In this document: one piece after another, positions 35,258 to 46,860 of the stretch
Position numbering within the stretch: position 1 is the stretch's first letter
Layout of the letters: each line of letters starts with the position of its first letter
NCBI GenBank assembly: GCA_028284945.1
Contig: JANQQJ010000002.1
Location: 1-58,283, forward strand
Direction of reading: 5' to 3'
DNA: 58,283 nucleotides
Source: Alphaproteobacteria bacterium
Lineage (GTDB): Bacteria; Pseudomonadota; Alphaproteobacteria; SMXS01
Notes under the pieces: generated by a model
What the model saw: the letters and a program-made list of their open reading frames with translations, nothing else
Databases searched by the model: none
Told to the model about the DNA's origin: nothing
Translations under genes and position numbers: made by a program

Positions 35258-37048
35258 ATGACAGAGGCACCTAGCGACACGTCAGATCAGGTGAGCGCCG
35301 ATAGTGGCGACTACCGCGTCCTTGCCCGCAAATACCGCCCCGGCACCTTTAGCGAGCTGATCGGCCAGGAGCCGATGGTACGCACCCTGCGCAATGCGGT
35401 CGAAAGCGGCCGACTGGCTCATGCCTTCGTGCTGACTGGCGTACGCGGTGTCGGCAAGACGACGACGGCGCGGCTAATCGCTCGGGCGCTGAACTGCATT
35501 GGGCCGGACGGCACCCAGCAGGGCGCGACGACCAATCCTTGCGGCCAGTGCGAGCATTGTTTGGCCATTGCCGAATCGCGCCATGTCGATGTCATCGAGA
35601 TGGATGCCGCGAGCCGGACGGGCGTGGACGACGTGCGCGAGATTATCGAGTCGGTGCGTTACGCTCCCTCGGACGCGCGGTTCAAAGTCTACATCATCGA
35701 TGAAGTCCACATGCTGTCGCGCAACGCCTTCAATGCGCTGTTGAAGACGCTGGAAGAACCGCCCGAGCACGTGAAATTTGTGTTTGCCACCACCGAAATC
35801 CGCAAGGTGCCGGTGACGGTGTTGTCACGCTGCCAGCGATTCGATCTGCGGCGGGTGGAACAGAATACGCTGAAGGATTATTTCGCTGACGTATCGGGGC
35901 GCGAAGGCGTCTCGCTCGATGATGAAGCGCTGGGCATGATTGCACGTGCTGCTGATGGTTCCGTGCGCGACGGGCTATCGCTGCTTGACCAGGCCATTGC
36001 CCATGGCGCAGGCACTGTTTCCGCAGAACAGGTCCGCGACATGCTGGGCCTGGCAGACAGGGCCTTGATCCTCGACCTGTTCGAACAGGTCATGGCGGGT
36101 GACATCAAAGCCGCCCTGGCCAATCTGCGCAGCCAGTACAATGCGGGTGCCGACCCGGCGACCGTATTGCAGGATCTGCTCGAGCTAACCCATTGGGTGA
36201 CTCAGTTGAAGGCCGTGCCGGAGGGTGCAGACGATCAGGCCGTGTCTGATGGTGAACGCGATTTCGGCAAACGCCTTGCCGGCCAACTGCCAATGCCGGC
36301 CCTGACCAGGGCCTGGCAGATGCTGCTGAAAGGCCTGGAAGAAACCCGGATGGCGCCTTCACCCATCGGGGCCGCTGAAATGATATTGATTCGGCTGTCC
36401 TATGCTGCCGATCTGCCCAGCCCCGCCGATCTGGTCCGCACGCTGCGCGACGCGCCAGCAGACTCACCGGCGGCTGCAACCACATCAGCCGCCCCTTCGC
36501 CTGAGGGCAATGGCCAGCCGCCCTCGAACGTTCAGCCCGAGGCCGCTGATCCCCGCCCTGCGCCACCGCCGCCCCAGGCACCGACCGGTCATGCACAAAG
36601 CGAGCCCCAGGCCCAGGCAGAGGGCAGCCCGCAACCGCAGAGTTTCGAACAGGTGGTCGCCCTGGTTGCTGAACACCGGGAACCGATGCTGGAAACCCAC
36701 CTGACGGACAATGCACATCTTGTGCGCTTCCAACCAGGCCGTATTGAACTGCGCCTGACCGAACGCGCCCCGCCCGACCTGGCCGGCCGCCTGAGCCAAA
36801 AACTGAGTGATTGGACCGGCTCGCGGTGGGTGGTGTCGGTCAAAGGCGATGGCGGTGACCCGACACTGCAGCAGCAAAAGGAAAGCGCCGAACAAGCGCT
36901 GCACGCGGAGGTGTCCACCGATCCGCTGGTACAGGCGGCGATGGATGCCTTTCCGGGTGCCCGTATCACTGCGGTCATCGAAGAAGAGGCGCCGGAAGAT
37001 CTGGCCCCGATTGACACTGATTCAGAACTGGAAGACGACGATCTATGA
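35258..37048 (+). CDS. dnaX: DNA polymerase III subunit gamma/tau
   Basis: 596 residues. AAA+ clamp-loader core: [20 protein letters not shown], Walker [10 protein letters not shown], zinc Cys in NPCGQCEHC, Walker [11 protein letters not shown] and sensor [23 protein letters not shown] Pro/Ala/Gln-rich linker (about residues 385-450) leads to a tau-like C-terminal domain that contacts the polymerase. It loads the sliding clamp in the replisome. No obvious slippery A-run for a gamma frameshift is visible. The stop overlaps the next start by four bases (ATGA). Confidence 0.96.
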   Translation: MTEAPSDTSDQVSADSGDYRVLARKYRPGTFSELIGQEPMVRTLRNAVESGRLAHAFVLTGVRGVGKTTTARLIARALNCIGPDGTQQGATTNPCGQCEHCLAIAESRHVDVIEMDAASRTGVDDVREIIESVRYAPSDARFKVYIIDEVHMLSRNAFNALLKTLEEPPEHVKFVFATTEIRKVPVTVLSRCQRFDLRRVEQNTLKDYFADVSGREGVSLDDEALGMIARAADGSVRDGLSLLDQAIAHGAGTVSAEQVRDMLGLADRALILDLFEQVMAGDIKAALANLRSQYNAGADPATVLQDLLELTHWVTQLKAVPEGADDQAVSDGERDFGKRLAGQLPMPALTRAWQMLLKGLEETRMAPSPIGAAEMILIRLSYAADLPSPADLVRTLRDAPADSPAAATTSAAPSPEGNGQPPSNVQPEAADPRPAPPPPQAPTGHAQSEPQAQAEGSPQPQSFEQVVALVAEHREPMLETHLTDNAHLVRFQPGRIELRLTERAPPDLAGRLSQKLSDWTGSRWVVSVKGDGGDPTLQQQKESAEQALHAEVSTDPLVQAAMDAFPGARITAVIEEEAPEDLAPIDTDSELEDDDL

Positions 37049-37368
37049 AGAAACTGACCGAAATGATGAAGCAGGCCCAGGAAATGCAGGGCCGCATGGC
37101 CGAGATGCAGGACGCACTGGCGGCCGCCGAAATCGATGGCTCATCCGGTGCCGGGATGGTTACGGTCACCCTGTCCGGCAAGGGCGATATGAAGCGCATC
37201 AAGATCGACCCATCGCTTGCCACCGCCGATGACGTCGAAGTTCTCGAAGATTTGATCGTTGCCGCCCACAATGATGCCAAGGCCCGGGTCGAGGCCCATG
37301 CAGCCGAGGAAATGCAGAAGATTACCGGCGGCCTGCAATTGCCGCCCGGCATGGAAATGCCGTTTTAA
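37045..37368 (+). CDS. ebfC: YbaB/EbfC family nucleoid-associated protein
   Basis: 107 residues. Starts with the amphipathic helix [24 protein letters not shown]. The family strand pair ([22 protein letters not shown]) and the C-terminal helix ([28 protein letters not shown]) follow, ending LPPGMEMPF. It forms a DNA-binding dimer. It is placed between dnaX and recR as in most bacteria and overlaps dnaX. Confidence 0.95.
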   Translation: MKKLTEMMKQAQEMQGRMAEMQDALAAAEIDGSSGAGMVTVTLSGKGDMKRIKIDPSLATADDVEVLEDLIVAAHNDAKARVEAHAAEEMQKITGGLQLPPGMEMPF

Positions 37369-37375
37369 CGCGACC

Positions 37376-37978
37376 ATGCCCCGGCCCATTGTCAGCCCAG
37401 AAATCGATGGACTGATCCAGCAGCTTGCCAAGCTGCCGGGACTGGGGCCGCGGTCTGCGCGCCGGGCCGTTCTGCATCTGTTGAAGAAAGGGCCTTCGGT
37501 TATGGAACCGTTGGCGCGGGCGCTGAGCGAGACCGCCGCCACCATCCGGTCCTGCAGCATCTGCGGCAATCTGGATTCGAACGACCCGTGCCACATCTGC
37601 ACCGACCCCCGGCGCGACCCGGCAATCATCTGTGTTGTCGAAGACGTATCCGACTTGTGGGCACTGGAACGCACCGCTTTCAAGGGCCGTTACCATATTC
37701 TCGGCGGCGTGCTGTCAGCGCTCGACGGCGTGGGGCCGGAAGACCTCAATATCGCCTCATTGATAGAGCGGGCGGGCCTGCCGGAAACCCAGGAAATGAT
37801 CCTGGCCATGAACGCGACCGTCGATGGACAGACCACAGCCCACTACATTACCGACCGGCTACACAATACCGGCGTGAAGGTGACACGGCTGGCCCACGGC
37901 GTACCCGTCGGCGGTGAGCTCGATTACCTGGATGATGGGACGCTGTCGGCGGCCATGAACGCCCGGCTGCCGTTTTAA
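37376..37978 (+). CDS. recR: Recombination protein RecR
   Basis: 200 residues from the ATG seven bases after ebfC; a longer open frame overlapping ebfC is rejected. Helix-hairpin-helix at the N-terminus ([20 protein letters not shown]), C4 zinc finger ([16 protein letters not shown]), Toprim domain ([27 protein letters not shown]), and a C-terminal [22 protein letters not shown]. It works with RecF/RecO to load RecA at gaps. Confidence 0.96.
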   Translation: MPRPIVSPEIDGLIQQLAKLPGLGPRSARRAVLHLLKKGPSVMEPLARALSETAATIRSCSICGNLDSNDPCHICTDPRRDPAIICVVEDVSDLWALERTAFKGRYHILGGVLSALDGVGPEDLNIASLIERAGLPETQEMILAMNATVDGQTTAHYITDRLHNTGVKVTRLAHGVPVGGELDYLDDGTLSAAMNARLPF

Positions 37979-37988
37979 AGCCTCTATT

Positions 37989-38105
37989 TGTCATCCCCGG
38001 CAAGCAGCCCAAAGGGGCAGTGTGACCGGGGATCCATCTAGACGTCAGAACCCTGCGAATACATGGATGCCCGCTCGCGCCGCTTCGCGCCTTGGCGGGC
38101 ATGAC
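37989..38105. repeat. Intergenic palindromic repeat, GTCATCCCCGG type
   Basis: The element has inverted ends (TGTCATCCCCGG and CGGGCATGACA). It contains two inner hairpins, one with CCCCGG / CCGGGG and the other with GCCCGC / GCGGGC. It fills the gap between the convergent recR and rmuC genes, where it may act as a terminator in both directions. Dispersed elements of this look are common in alphaproteobacterial genomes. Confidence 0.6.
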
Positions 38106-38116
38106 AATAAAGAGAC

Positions 38117-39223
38117 TTACTCCGAAACCGCCTTCACAGCCGGATCGGGGACCAGCCGCAAATGCTGCTCTTCCTCGAGTTCCAGCTCTTCGATCTTGTC
38201 CGCCCGGTTGGTGATTTTGCCGGTTGAGATGCCGATTTCCCGAATGTCTTTTTCGGCCTGTCCAAAATGCTTTTGCAGGTTGTTAACACGGTCGTCGAGG
38301 CGGCCGATGTCCTGCATCAGGGTCCGGACTTCTTTTTGGATCAAATGCGCCTGTTCGCGCACCCGCACATCGCGCAGCACCGCACGGATCGTATTCAGGG
38401 TCGCCATCAAGGTGGTGGGCGAGACAATCCAGACCCGTGCCGCAAAGGACTTTTCGACCACGTCACGGAAGTTGGCGTGCAGTTCGGCATAGACGGCCTC
38501 TGACGGCAGGAACATCAGCGCCGATTCTGCCGTCTCGCCCGGCAATATATATCTGCCGGCAATGTCGCTGACATGTTTTTGCACCGCTACGCGAAAGGCC
38601 CGTTCCGCTGCCACCCGTGCGTCGGATTTTCCCGCATCCTGCAGCGCCTGATAACTCTCCAACGGGAACTTGGCATCGACAGCGATCGGTCCGGGTGGGT
38701 TGGGCATCTTGATCAAACAATCGGCGCGGCGGCCATTGCTGAGGGTTACCTGCATCTCGAAAGCACTGGGCGGCAGAATCGCACTGACCAGATCGGTGAG
38801 CTGGATTTCCCCGAACGCACCGCGCGCCTGTTTGTTTGACAGGATGTCCTGCAGCCCAACCATATCCGTCGACAGCTTGGTCAGATTTTCCTGCGCCTTG
38901 TCGATCACCTGCAACCGGTGCTGCAACTCCCCCAGCGACTTCGCGGTCTTTTCCGCGCTCTGATGCAGCCCTTCGCCCAGGCGCTGTGACACCGTTGCCA
39001 GCCGGTCATCGATCGCCTTTTGCAGCGCGACCTGGTTGTCTGCCAGGGCTTTCAGACGGCCTTCCAACTCTGCCTGGCGACGCCATTCTTCCGGGTCTTC
39101 CTTCGGCTCTTCATCCGGCTTCAATCGAAGCCAAAGAAGCAGAAACCCGAGGACCAGTATAAGCCCGACCCCGCAGATCGCCTGGAACAGCGGGTCGTAC
39201 GCAAAGGCGGGTAAATTCTCCAT
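38117..39223 (-). CDS. rmuC: DNA recombination protein RmuC
   Basis: 368 residues. One N-terminal membrane helix (FQAICGVGLILVLGFLLLWL), a coiled coil (about residues 45-120), then the RmuC nuclease-like domain: SNKQARGAFGEIQLTDLV, ILPPSAFEMQVTLSNGRRADCLIKMPN, IAVDAKFPLESYQAL, and SALMFLPSEAVYAEL. The Glu and the D-x-K residues match the restriction-endonuclease-like core. It limits inversions at short repeats in E. coli. Confidence 0.93.
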   Translation of the reverse strand: MENLPAFAYDPLFQAICGVGLILVLGFLLLWLRLKPDEEPKEDPEEWRRQAELEGRLKALADNQVALQKAIDDRLATVSQRLGEGLHQSAEKTAKSLGELQHRLQVIDKAQENLTKLSTDMVGLQDILSNKQARGAFGEIQLTDLVSAILPPSAFEMQVTLSNGRRADCLIKMPNPPGPIAVDAKFPLESYQALQDAGKSDARVAAERAFRVAVQKHVSDIAGRYILPGETAESALMFLPSEAVYAELHANFRDVVEKSFAARVWIVSPTTLMATLNTIRAVLRDVRVREQAHLIQKEVRTLMQDIGRLDDRVNNLQKHFGQAEKDIREIGISTGKITNRADKIEELELEEEQHLRLVPDPAVKAVSE

Positions 39224-39317
39224 AACCGAATCGTATCACGGCCAAGACTCCCTTGCCCAGCTTGACGGTCTGTCCAGCGGGCACTAAGTACGCTGAACCA
39301 GCAGGAGACAGACATTC

Positions 39318-39839
39318 ATGGCCATCCGCCCTATCATCACTGCACCTGATCCGAGCCTGAAACGGGTGTCAGAGTCTGTCGATCAAGTGGATGACGACTT
39401 GCGCGCGTTGATGGATGACATGCTGGAGACCATGTATGACGCGCCGGGCATTGGCCTGGCTGCGATTCAAATCGGCGTCCCCAAACGGGTAATCGTGATG
39501 GACCTGTCCCTGCGCGAGGAGGGCGAGCCGCCGGAACCCCGCTATTTCGTCAATCCGGAAATCCTTTGGGCATCGGAGGAACTGGCAACCTATAACGAAG
39601 GCTGCCTATCGGTCCCCGAAGAATTTGGTGAAATCGACCGCCCTGCCGCCGTCAAAGCCCGCTTTCTCGACTATGACGGCAAGCAGCAGGAAATTGATGC
39701 CGACGGGTTGCTGGCAACCTGCCTTCAGCACGAGATGGATCATCTGGAAGGCGTGCTTTTCATTGACCATCTGTCACGCATCAAGCGCGATATGATCGTG
39801 CGCCGGCTGGTCAAGGCGCGCAAAGCCGCCGCAGAATAA
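39318..39839 (+). CDS. def: Peptide deformylase
   Basis: 173 residues with all three signature motifs: [10 protein letters not shown] (residues 44-53), EGCLSVPE (Cys96 metal ligand) and QHEMDHLEG (His138, Glu139 catalytic, His142). It removes the formyl group from nascent proteins. GGAG precedes the ATG. Nine bases separate it from fmt, whose product adds the formyl group to initiator tRNA, the usual pair. Confidence 0.96.
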   Translation: MAIRPIITAPDPSLKRVSESVDQVDDDLRALMDDMLETMYDAPGIGLAAIQIGVPKRVIVMDLSLREEGEPPEPRYFVNPEILWASEELATYNEGCLSVPEEFGEIDRPAAVKARFLDYDGKQQEIDADGLLATCLQHEMDHLEGVLFIDHLSRIKRDMIVRRLVKARKAAAE

Positions 39840-39848
39840 ACCCCAGCC

Positions 39849-40772
39849 ATGCGTATCGCCTTTATGGGAACGCCGGATTTCGCGGCGGTCATTCTTGCCG
39901 ACCTGGCCGAGCGGGCGTCTGATCTGGGGCACCAACTTATTGCGGTCTATAGCCAACCGCCACGGGCCGCAGGCCGCGGCAAGAAGACCCGTCTGACACC
40001 GGTGCATAGGCTGGCCGATCAGCTGAACATACCGGTGCATACGCCGGTCAGCCTGAAAGGTGACGATGAACAATCAGCCTTTGCCGCACTTGATCTCGAC
40101 GTGGCGATCGTCGCGGCCTATGGGCTGATCCTGCCGGTGCCCATTCTTGAGGCACCACGCTTTGGCTGCATCAATGTCCATGCCTCACTCTTGCCGCGCT
40201 GGCGGGGCGCCGCGCCGATCCAGCGCGCGATCATGGCCGGCGATGCCAAAACCGGCGTCTGCATCATGCAGATGGAAGCAGGCTTGGATACGGGTCCCGT
40301 TTATCGCCGCCGGGAGATCGATATCGGTCCTGAGATGACGGCGGGCGAGTTGCACGACGAGCTGGCGGCCATGAGCATTGCTCCCCTGCTCGAAGCACTC
40401 AGCGATCTAGGCGAAGGTGCATCGCCCGAGGCACAGCCGGAAGAGGGTGTCACCTATGCCCAAAAGATCGACAAGGCCGAGGCACGAATCGATTGGTCGC
40501 AACCCGCGGCAACAGTAGATCGTCAGATTCGCGGGCTCAGTCCTTTCCCCGGAGGGTGGTTCGAAAAAGACGGTGACCGCATCAAGGTGCTGCGCAGTCG
40601 TCTTGTCGTGGGAAGCGGGCCAGCGGGTGAATGCCTCGATAATGCCCTGACCGTGGCTTGTGGCGACGGCGCTGTGCAATTACTTGAACTCCAGCGCGCA
40701 GGCAAAGGGGCCATGGACGCAGAGAATTACCTGCGGGGCCACCCGATTCCTGCAGGCACTCAGTTAGACTAG
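39849..40772 (+). CDS. fmt: Methionyl-tRNA formyltransferase
   Basis: 307 residues. N-terminal formyltransferase Rossmann fold ([16 protein letters not shown]), catalytic [21 protein letters not shown] with the N-x-H and PRWRG loop, [14 protein letters not shown], then an OB-fold tRNA-binding C-terminal domain ([27 protein letters not shown]). It formylates Met-tRNA for initiation. It lies in the def-fmt-truA cluster. Confidence 0.96.
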   Translation: MRIAFMGTPDFAAVILADLAERASDLGHQLIAVYSQPPRAAGRGKKTRLTPVHRLADQLNIPVHTPVSLKGDDEQSAFAALDLDVAIVAAYGLILPVPILEAPRFGCINVHASLLPRWRGAAPIQRAIMAGDAKTGVCIMQMEAGLDTGPVYRRREIDIGPEMTAGELHDELAAMSIAPLLEALSDLGEGASPEAQPEEGVTYAQKIDKAEARIDWSQPAATVDRQIRGLSPFPGGWFEKDGDRIKVLRSRLVVGSGPAGECLDNALTVACGDGAVQLLELQRAGKGAMDAENYLRGHPIPAGTQLD

Positions 40773-40786
40773 AGGCTGAACTAGCC

Positions 40787-41533
40787 ATGCCGCGTTACCG
40801 CCTGACCATCGAATATGACGGGGGACCCTTTGTCGGGTTTCAGCGTCAATCCAACGGCCCTTCGGTCCAGCAGGCGATTGAAGAAGCCATCGAGGCGTTT
40901 TCTGGCGAGTCGGCCACCCTGTTCGGCGCAGGCCGGACCGATACCGGCGTGCATGCCGAGGGGCAGGTCGTCCATTTCGACCTAGAGCAGGACAAGAGCG
41001 CGCGTGAGGTGATGGGCGCGCTGAACTATCACCTGAAGCCGAACCCGGTTGCGGTGCTGGAGGCCGACGTCGCCGACCCTGAATTTCATTCCAGGTTCGA
41101 TGCGATTGCCCGTCACTACCGCTACCGGATCATCAACCGGCGCGCGCCGCTGACCTTTGATCAAGGCTATGCCTGGCAGGTCGCCGTTCCGCTGGATGCC
41201 AAGGCCATGCATGACGCTGCGCAACGGCTGGTCGGCTATCACGATTTCACGACGTTTCGGTCAATCCACTGCCAGGCGCAATCGCCCCTCAAAACCCTCG
41301 ACCGGCTGGATGTCATGCGGCATGGCAACGAAATCAGCGTGACCGCTGAAGCCCGGTCATTCCTGCACCACCAGGTGCGGTCGATGGTTGGCACACTGAA
41401 ACTCGTCGGTGAAGGCAAGTGGTCTGCTGATGATGTCCAAGCCGCTTTGGAGGCCGCTGACCGTCACGCGCTGGGGTTCAACGCCCCGCCAGATGGGCTC
41501 TATCTGACCAGGGTTGTTTATCCGCCGAAATAA
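40787..41533 (+). CDS. truA: tRNA pseudouridine(38-40) synthase
   Basis: 248 residues. [18 protein letters not shown] at the start, catalytic Asp52 in [32 protein letters not shown], and [20 protein letters not shown] near the end are all TruA signatures. It makes pseudouridine in the anticodon arm of many tRNAs. Its 3' end overlaps the convergent dapE gene by 16 bases. Confidence 0.96.
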   Translation: MPRYRLTIEYDGGPFVGFQRQSNGPSVQQAIEEAIEAFSGESATLFGAGRTDTGVHAEGQVVHFDLEQDKSAREVMGALNYHLKPNPVAVLEADVADPEFHSRFDAIARHYRYRIINRRAPLTFDQGYAWQVAVPLDAKAMHDAAQRLVGYHDFTTFRSIHCQAQSPLKTLDRLDVMRHGNEISVTAEARSFLHHQVRSMVGTLKLVGEGKWSADDVQAALEAADRHALGFNAPPDGLYLTRVVYPPK

Positions 41534-42663
41534 CGACGGAGAATCTCCGCATAGATCGCTGTCAGGTTTTCGATATCGTCAACCGAACAACGCTCATCCA
41601 CCTTGTGCATGGTCTGGCCGACCATGCCGAATTCGATCACCGGGCAATAATCCTTGATGAAACGGGCATCGGATGTGCCGCCTGTGGTGCTGAGTTCGGG
41701 CGCACGGCCCAACACGGCCTGGCACGCGTCTGATACCAAAGTCGACAGTTTGCCGGGCGGCGTAAGGAACGATTCGCCGCTGACCCGGACATCCAGATCG
41801 TAATCGACTAATTCCTGATCAAGCGCGTGGCGCACCAGCCGGATCACATCGTCCGATGAATGCTCGCTATTGAAGCGCACATTAAACCGCGCGCGCGCCT
41901 GGGCCGGGATCACATTTTCCGCGCCTTCCGTCGCCTCGATCGCGGTGATTTCCAGATTGGACGGCTGGAAATGGTCGTTTCCACTATCCAGTTCGAGTGT
42001 GTCGAGGCGCGCCAAAAGCCTGATCAGCCGTGGCACCGGATTGTCCGCCAAATGCGGATAGGCAACATGCCCCTGCGCGCCATTGACCGTGATCCATCCG
42101 TTGAGGCTACCGCGCCGGCCAATCTTGGCCATGTCACCCAGCGTCATGGGATTTGTCGGCTCGCCCACCAAACAATGGGTCAGTTGCTCGCCTTCACGGG
42201 TGATCGCGTCGAGCAGCTTCCTCGTTCCGTTGATCGACGGACCCTCTTCATCGCCGGTGATCAACAAACTGATCGAACCATCAAACGGCCCCGCAGCAGT
42301 AAAACGATCCGCCGCAGCGACAAACGCCGCGATCGCCGCCTTCATATCCGAGGCGCCGCGGCCATAGAGCACACCATTCGTTATATCGGCAGCGAACGGG
42401 TCGACCGTCCAGCTGTCTAAATCCCCCACCGGCACCACATCCGTATGCCCGGCAAAACAGAAATTGGGCTGGGCTGTCCCCAGCCGCGCATAGAGATTAT
42501 TGACGTCGGGCGTGCCCTCTTCAGAGAAGACAAAACGTTTGCAATGGAAGCCCAGGCTTTCCAATACGGCCTGCAACACATCCAGCACACCCGCATCCGC
42601 CGGTGTCACACTGGGACAGCGGATCAGCTCTTGAGACAAGGCTATGGGGTCGATGCGCGCCAT
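41518..42663 (-). CDS. dapE: Succinyl-diaminopimelate desuccinylase
   Basis: 381 residues. M20 dinuclear-zinc peptidase fold: [14 protein letters not shown] (first metal His), [14 protein letters not shown] (bridging Asp), [13 protein letters not shown] (catalytic Glu pair), [21 protein letters not shown] and TMHKVDE near the end. It releases succinate in the DAP/lysine pathway. It is followed, in transcription, by nothing on this strand because truA converges on it; dapD lies 25 bases upstream on the same strand. Confidence 0.95.
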   Translation of the reverse strand: MARIDPIALSQELIRCPSVTPADAGVLDVLQAVLESLGFHCKRFVFSEEGTPDVNNLYARLGTAQPNFCFAGHTDVVPVGDLDSWTVDPFAADITNGVLYGRGASDMKAAIAAFVAAADRFTAAGPFDGSISLLITGDEEGPSINGTRKLLDAITREGEQLTHCLVGEPTNPMTLGDMAKIGRRGSLNGWITVNGAQGHVAYPHLADNPVPRLIRLLARLDTLELDSGNDHFQPSNLEITAIEATEGAENVIPAQARARFNVRFNSEHSSDDVIRLVRHALDQELVDYDLDVRVSGESFLTPPGKLSTLVSDACQAVLGRAPELSTTGGTSDARFIKDYCPVIEFGMVGQTMHKVDERCSVDDIENLTAIYAEILRRYFGG

Positions 42664-42688
42664 GGCGCAATCCTATCGCGAAATGGGG

Positions 42689-43534
<846 letters not shown>

Positions 43535-43593
43535 GGTCTTCTCGGCTCAAATCTTGAAAAGGCGCGCCGACCATAGCGGGCGCTTCGGCCAAG

Positions 43594-44286
43594 TCAATCG
43601 GCCAGACCGGCGGCTTTGGCAACCCAGTCGGTCAGGTCCGAGACCACATAGTCGATATGGTTATGGTCTGCCCCGGACGATGACCATTCAGAGCCTGTGG
43701 GAATCCAGACCGTGCCCATGCCGCGGCGATAGGCCGGTGTCAGGTTCTTGGCCATATCTTCGACCATGACGGCGCGGGTGGGATCGACGTTGAACCGCCC
43801 CAGAAACCGGTCGTAAGCGATCTCGCGCGGTTTGGGGTGATAGTCGGCATCGGCGACATCGAAAATTCCATCGAAAACGGTTTCGATCTGCAGCCGCGTC
43901 AGCACCCGTTCCGCATAGGTGCGGTCCGCATTGGTGAAGACATATTTGCGGCCCGGCAGGGCCTCAATCGCCCGGCCCAGGCGGGGGTTTGGCGGAATAC
44001 GACTCATATCCACATTGTGGACGAAGTTCAGAAAGTCGCTGGGGTCGACATGGTGATACTCCATCAGCCCGCGCAAGGTGGTGCCATGGCTGACAAAATA
44101 GTCCTTTTGCAGCTTCGTCGCCTCGACCGGTTCGACGCCCAGCAATTCAGCAATAAAATCGCCCATGCGGGCACCGATCTGGTCGAACAGGCTGCAATCT
44201 GCCGGATAGAGTGTGTTATCGAGATCGAAAGCCCAGACCGTGATGTCTTTGAAGTCGCGGGCAGCCTTTTTTTGTCGAGTTTCCAA
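43594..44286 (-). CDS. HAD-family pyrimidine 5'-nucleotidase
   Basis: About 230 residues. HAD phosphatase of the SDT1 type: VWAFDLDNTLYPADCSLFDQIGARM gives the nucleophile D-x-D. The helical cap includes YFVSHGTTLRGLMEYHHVDP, motif II is KYVFTNAD, and motif III/IV spans PKPREIAYDRFL to VMVEDMAKNLTPAYRRGMGTVWI. It would dephosphorylate pyrimidine nucleotides. No ATG is available upstream of the core; the TTG at 44286, nine bases after AAGGA, is the most plausible start. Neighbouring dapD and argB match the usual alphaproteobacterial order. Confidence 0.85.
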   Translation of the reverse strand: METRQKKAARDFKDITVWAFDLDNTLYPADCSLFDQIGARMGDFIAELLGVEPVEATKLQKDYFVSHGTTLRGLMEYHHVDPSDFLNFVHNVDMSRIPPNPRLGRAIEALPGRKYVFTNADRTYAERVLTRLQIETVFDGIFDVADADYHPKPREIAYDRFLGRFNVDPTRAVMVEDMAKNLTPAYRRGMGTVWIPTGSEWSSSGADHNHIDYVVSDLTDWVAKAAGLAD

Positions 44287-44523
44287 CGCTATAGGTCCTT
44301 GAACATCCAGTCGCCATGTCACATGCCGCTGCGAATGCAACAGATACAAGGCGGCGCATTCGCTGGTTTAGAGGCCAAGTGACGGTTTTGAAAGGGCCCA
44401 GTACGAATCGCTGGCAGCGGAAAGCTGGCCTCAGCCGCCCGCGTCCGCTATAAGGCCCGCCGTCTAGAGCCAAAAACAGAATTGACCATGAGTTCCTCTA
44501 AAGGACTCTAGCCGGAGAGCACG

Positions 44524-45426
44524 ATGCCCGACAGCCGGAGCCTTGAAGACCAGTTATTGACCGCCGCGACCCTGTCGGAGGCGCTGCCCTTCATGCGCAA
44601 ATATGCTGGGGCCACCATCGTCATCAAATATGGCGGCCATGCCATGGGTGATGCAGATCTGGCCGATAAATTCGCCCGCGACATCGTGCTGATGAAGCAG
44701 GTCGGCATTAACCCGGTGGTGGTGCATGGCGGCGGGCCACAGATCAAAGAAATGATGGACCGCCTGCGGATCGAGAGCGAGTTCATCGACGGGCTGCGCG
44801 TCACCGACGCGGCCACCATGGAAATCGTCGAAATGGTGCTGGCCGGCCGCATCAATAAGGAAATCGCCGCCTCGATCAACCGGGTGGGCGGCAATGCGGT
44901 GGGCCTGTCCGGCCGCGATGGCGACCTGATGCTGGCCAAAAAACTAACCCGCACCAAGCGCGACCCGGATTCCAATATCGAACGGGAATTGGACCTGGGC
45001 TTTGTTGGAGAGCCGCAGGCGGTGAACCCGCATGTGCTGGAAGTGCTGGCCGAATCCGACGTGATCCCCGTGATCGCACCGATTGGGTATGGCGCAGAGG
45101 GGGAAACCTTCAACATCAACGCCGATACCTTCGCCGGTGCGGTAGCCGCGGCCACCCATGCCAGGCGGCTTTTACTGCTGACTGACGTCGCTGGTGTGCT
45201 CTCCAGAGATGGCGAGCTGCTTACCCGGCTGACCGATGCCGACCTGCGCGGCCTCATTGAAGACGGCACCGTGGCCGGCGGCATGATCCCCAAGGTAGAA
45301 ACCTGCCTGACCGCCATTAAACAGGGGGTTAAAGCCGCCGTCATCATGGATGGCCGGGTGCCGCATTCCCTGTTGCTGGAACTCTTCACCTCACACGGCA
45401 TCGGGACCCTCATTGGGCGCAATTAG
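44524..45426 (+). CDS. argB: Acetylglutamate kinase
   Basis: 300 residues. Amino-acid kinase fold: [12 protein letters not shown] (ATP site Lys), [69 protein letters not shown], and [18 protein letters not shown]. The N-terminal helix before the core is the arginine-sensitive hexameric type. It catalyses the second step of arginine synthesis. GGAGAG precedes the ATG. Confidence 0.95.
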   Translation: MPDSRSLEDQLLTAATLSEALPFMRKYAGATIVIKYGGHAMGDADLADKFARDIVLMKQVGINPVVVHGGGPQIKEMMDRLRIESEFIDGLRVTDAATMEIVEMVLAGRINKEIAASINRVGGNAVGLSGRDGDLMLAKKLTRTKRDPDSNIERELDLGFVGEPQAVNPHVLEVLAESDVIPVIAPIGYGAEGETFNINADTFAGAVAAATHARRLLLLTDVAGVLSRDGELLTRLTDADLRGLIEDGTVAGGMIPKVETCLTAIKQGVKAAVIMDGRVPHSLLLELFTSHGIGTLIGRN

Positions 45427-45518
45427 GCTCGTTGGGCGAGCCATATAGCGGCAATCAACTTTCTAGGGTACATCTCTATTGAAGGTGCACGGCCGCGCAT
45501 CTCGAACGGGGAACCCAC

Positions 45519-46310
45519 ATGGTACGCATCGATCAATCGCCGGATGAAACCGTCCTTGCCGCTGTAACAGGCGACATGGCGCAGTGCCGGGTGCCGGTGC
45601 GGGACGACCTGGCCGAAGCCCATGCGCTGGTGCTGACCCGTATCACCATGCCGGGCAATTGGTGGACCGGCGCGGAACGGATCGCGATTGCAGCCGCGGC
45701 ACGGTCGGCCCGCGACTGCAAGTTCTGCGCTGAACGCAAGGAGGCATTGAGCCCCTATACGATCCAGGGCGAGCATGATGTGGATCCGGACTATGCGGGT
45801 GTCCTGCCCGACGCCATCGTCGACCTGATCCATCTCGCCATGACGGATGCCACGCGCATGACCGAGGCGGCAATCCATAAACTGTCTGAGCATGGTCTGA
45901 CCGATGCGCATTATGTCGAGGCGCTGGGTGTCGCTGTCGCGATCCGCAGTATGGATCAGACGTGCCTCGGGCTTGGCGTGCCGTTTCACGCCCTGCCATC
46001 ACCGAAGGCTGGCAACCCTAGCCAAACGCGCCCCGAGGTCGAGCCGGCGGGCGAAGCCTTCGTGCCGATGATGCCGGCGCGGCAACCCGCGCCGCCCGAC
46101 GACGACTTGTGGGATGAAAATTCAATCTTCTATGGCCTGCGGGCGATGAGCCTTGTTCCCGATGCGGTCCGCGACCTGCTGATCCTGGCGCGGGTGCAAT
46201 ATGTGCCGATGGATCTCGCTTCGGATTTTTCCCAGGGCCGTACGCTGGGCCGTGACCAGATGGAACTGCTGGCGGGCCGGGTTTCGGCGATCAACGACTG
46301 TTTTTATTGA
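45519..46310 (+). CDS. AhpD / carboxymuconolactone decarboxylase-like protein
   Basis: 263 residues. The N-terminal half fits the CMD/AhpD helical fold: WWTGAERIAIAAAARSARDCKFCAERKEAL carries a C-x-x-C pair (Cys67, Cys70), as in thiol peroxidase-linked members. MTDATRMTEAAIHKLSEHGLTDAHYVEALG matches the second helix pair. The C-terminal half (LIYGLRAMSLVPD-like FYGLRAMSLVPDAVRDLL) may be a degenerate second CMD unit without cysteines. It may act in peroxide or disulfide chemistry, but the reaction is not established. A related short gene follows 15 bases later. Confidence 0.7.
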   Translation: MVRIDQSPDETVLAAVTGDMAQCRVPVRDDLAEAHALVLTRITMPGNWWTGAERIAIAAAARSARDCKFCAERKEALSPYTIQGEHDVDPDYAGVLPDAIVDLIHLAMTDATRMTEAAIHKLSEHGLTDAHYVEALGVAVAIRSMDQTCLGLGVPFHALPSPKAGNPSQTRPEVEPAGEAFVPMMPARQPAPPDDDLWDENSIFYGLRAMSLVPDAVRDLLILARVQYVPMDLASDFSQGRTLGRDQMELLAGRVSAINDCFY

Positions 46311-46325
46311 ACGGCCTCGCACGCG

Positions 46326-46691
46326 ATGATGCTCAGTTTGAGCATGCAGACAAAGGGCGAGGAGGTCGATTTAGCCGGGATTGTCGAGGGCGGCGATGCC
46401 GTCGATGACCGTGTGCCCCATGCCAAAGCCATCGTCGTCTTCGGCGAAGCGGTATTGCAGGGCACAGACCAGGAACTTGCAGATGCCCGCGCCGCCCTGA
46501 TCGATGCGGTGGGTTGCGACGCCTTTGTCGATGCCGCCGGGGTGATCGGGCACTTTGAGCGCATGGTCCGGGTGGCCGACGCGACGGGCATTCCGCTGGA
46601 TGAGGCCACAGCCGCCGCCACGACAGACATCCGCGATGATCTGGGCATCAACGACTATGCCATGGCCGGCCGGACGGTTGGGCGGGAGTAA
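46326..46691 (+). CDS. Small CMD-like protein
   Basis: 121 residues, soluble and acidic. The C-terminal half (LADARAALIDAVGCDAFVDAAGVIGHFERMVRVADATGIPLDEAT) resembles the last helices of AhpD/CMD-type proteins, which end in A-D-A-T-G-I-x-L-D. The N-terminal third has no clear match. It follows the larger CMD-like gene closely on the same strand. The two may form one functional unit split across two chains. The start has no obvious ribosome site. Confidence 0.6.
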   Translation: MMLSLSMQTKGEEVDLAGIVEGGDAVDDRVPHAKAIVVFGEAVLQGTDQELADARAALIDAVGCDAFVDAAGVIGHFERMVRVADATGIPLDEATAAATTDIRDDLGINDYAMAGRTVGRE

Positions 46692-46714
46692 GGTAGGTTA
46701 AACTTTTCCCAAAA

Positions 46715-46815
46715 CCGTTCGCCCTGAGGAGCAGGCCTAGCCTGCGTCTCGAAGGGTGAATGGTCCCGCCCGTACTTCGAGACGCCCGCCAATGCGGGCT
46801 CCTCAGCACGAACGG
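46715..46815. repeat. Intergenic palindromic repeat, CCGTTCG type
   Basis: Inverted ends CCGTTCGCCCTGAGGAGC and GCTCCTCAGCACGAACGG enclose a second pair, GCGTCTCGAAG / CTTCGAGACGC. It is a long nested hairpin between convergent genes. The CCGTTCGCCCTGAG start is a recurring intergenic element in alphaproteobacteria. It could terminate both neighbours. Confidence 0.65.
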
Positions 46816-46860
46816 GATAGAGGGGCTCGGATTACGCCAGCAGCAAAAACGATAACCACG

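Noticed and set aside
35026-35280. Long N-terminal extension of NudC over the SRP RNA
   Set aside because: The extra 85 residues are not similar to NudC proteins and overlap a well-defined RNA gene; the internal ATG gives normal length.
44508-45422. A 304-codon minus-strand frame opposite argB
   Set aside because: It is Ser/Arg-rich with no family match; argB has all acetylglutamate kinase motifs.
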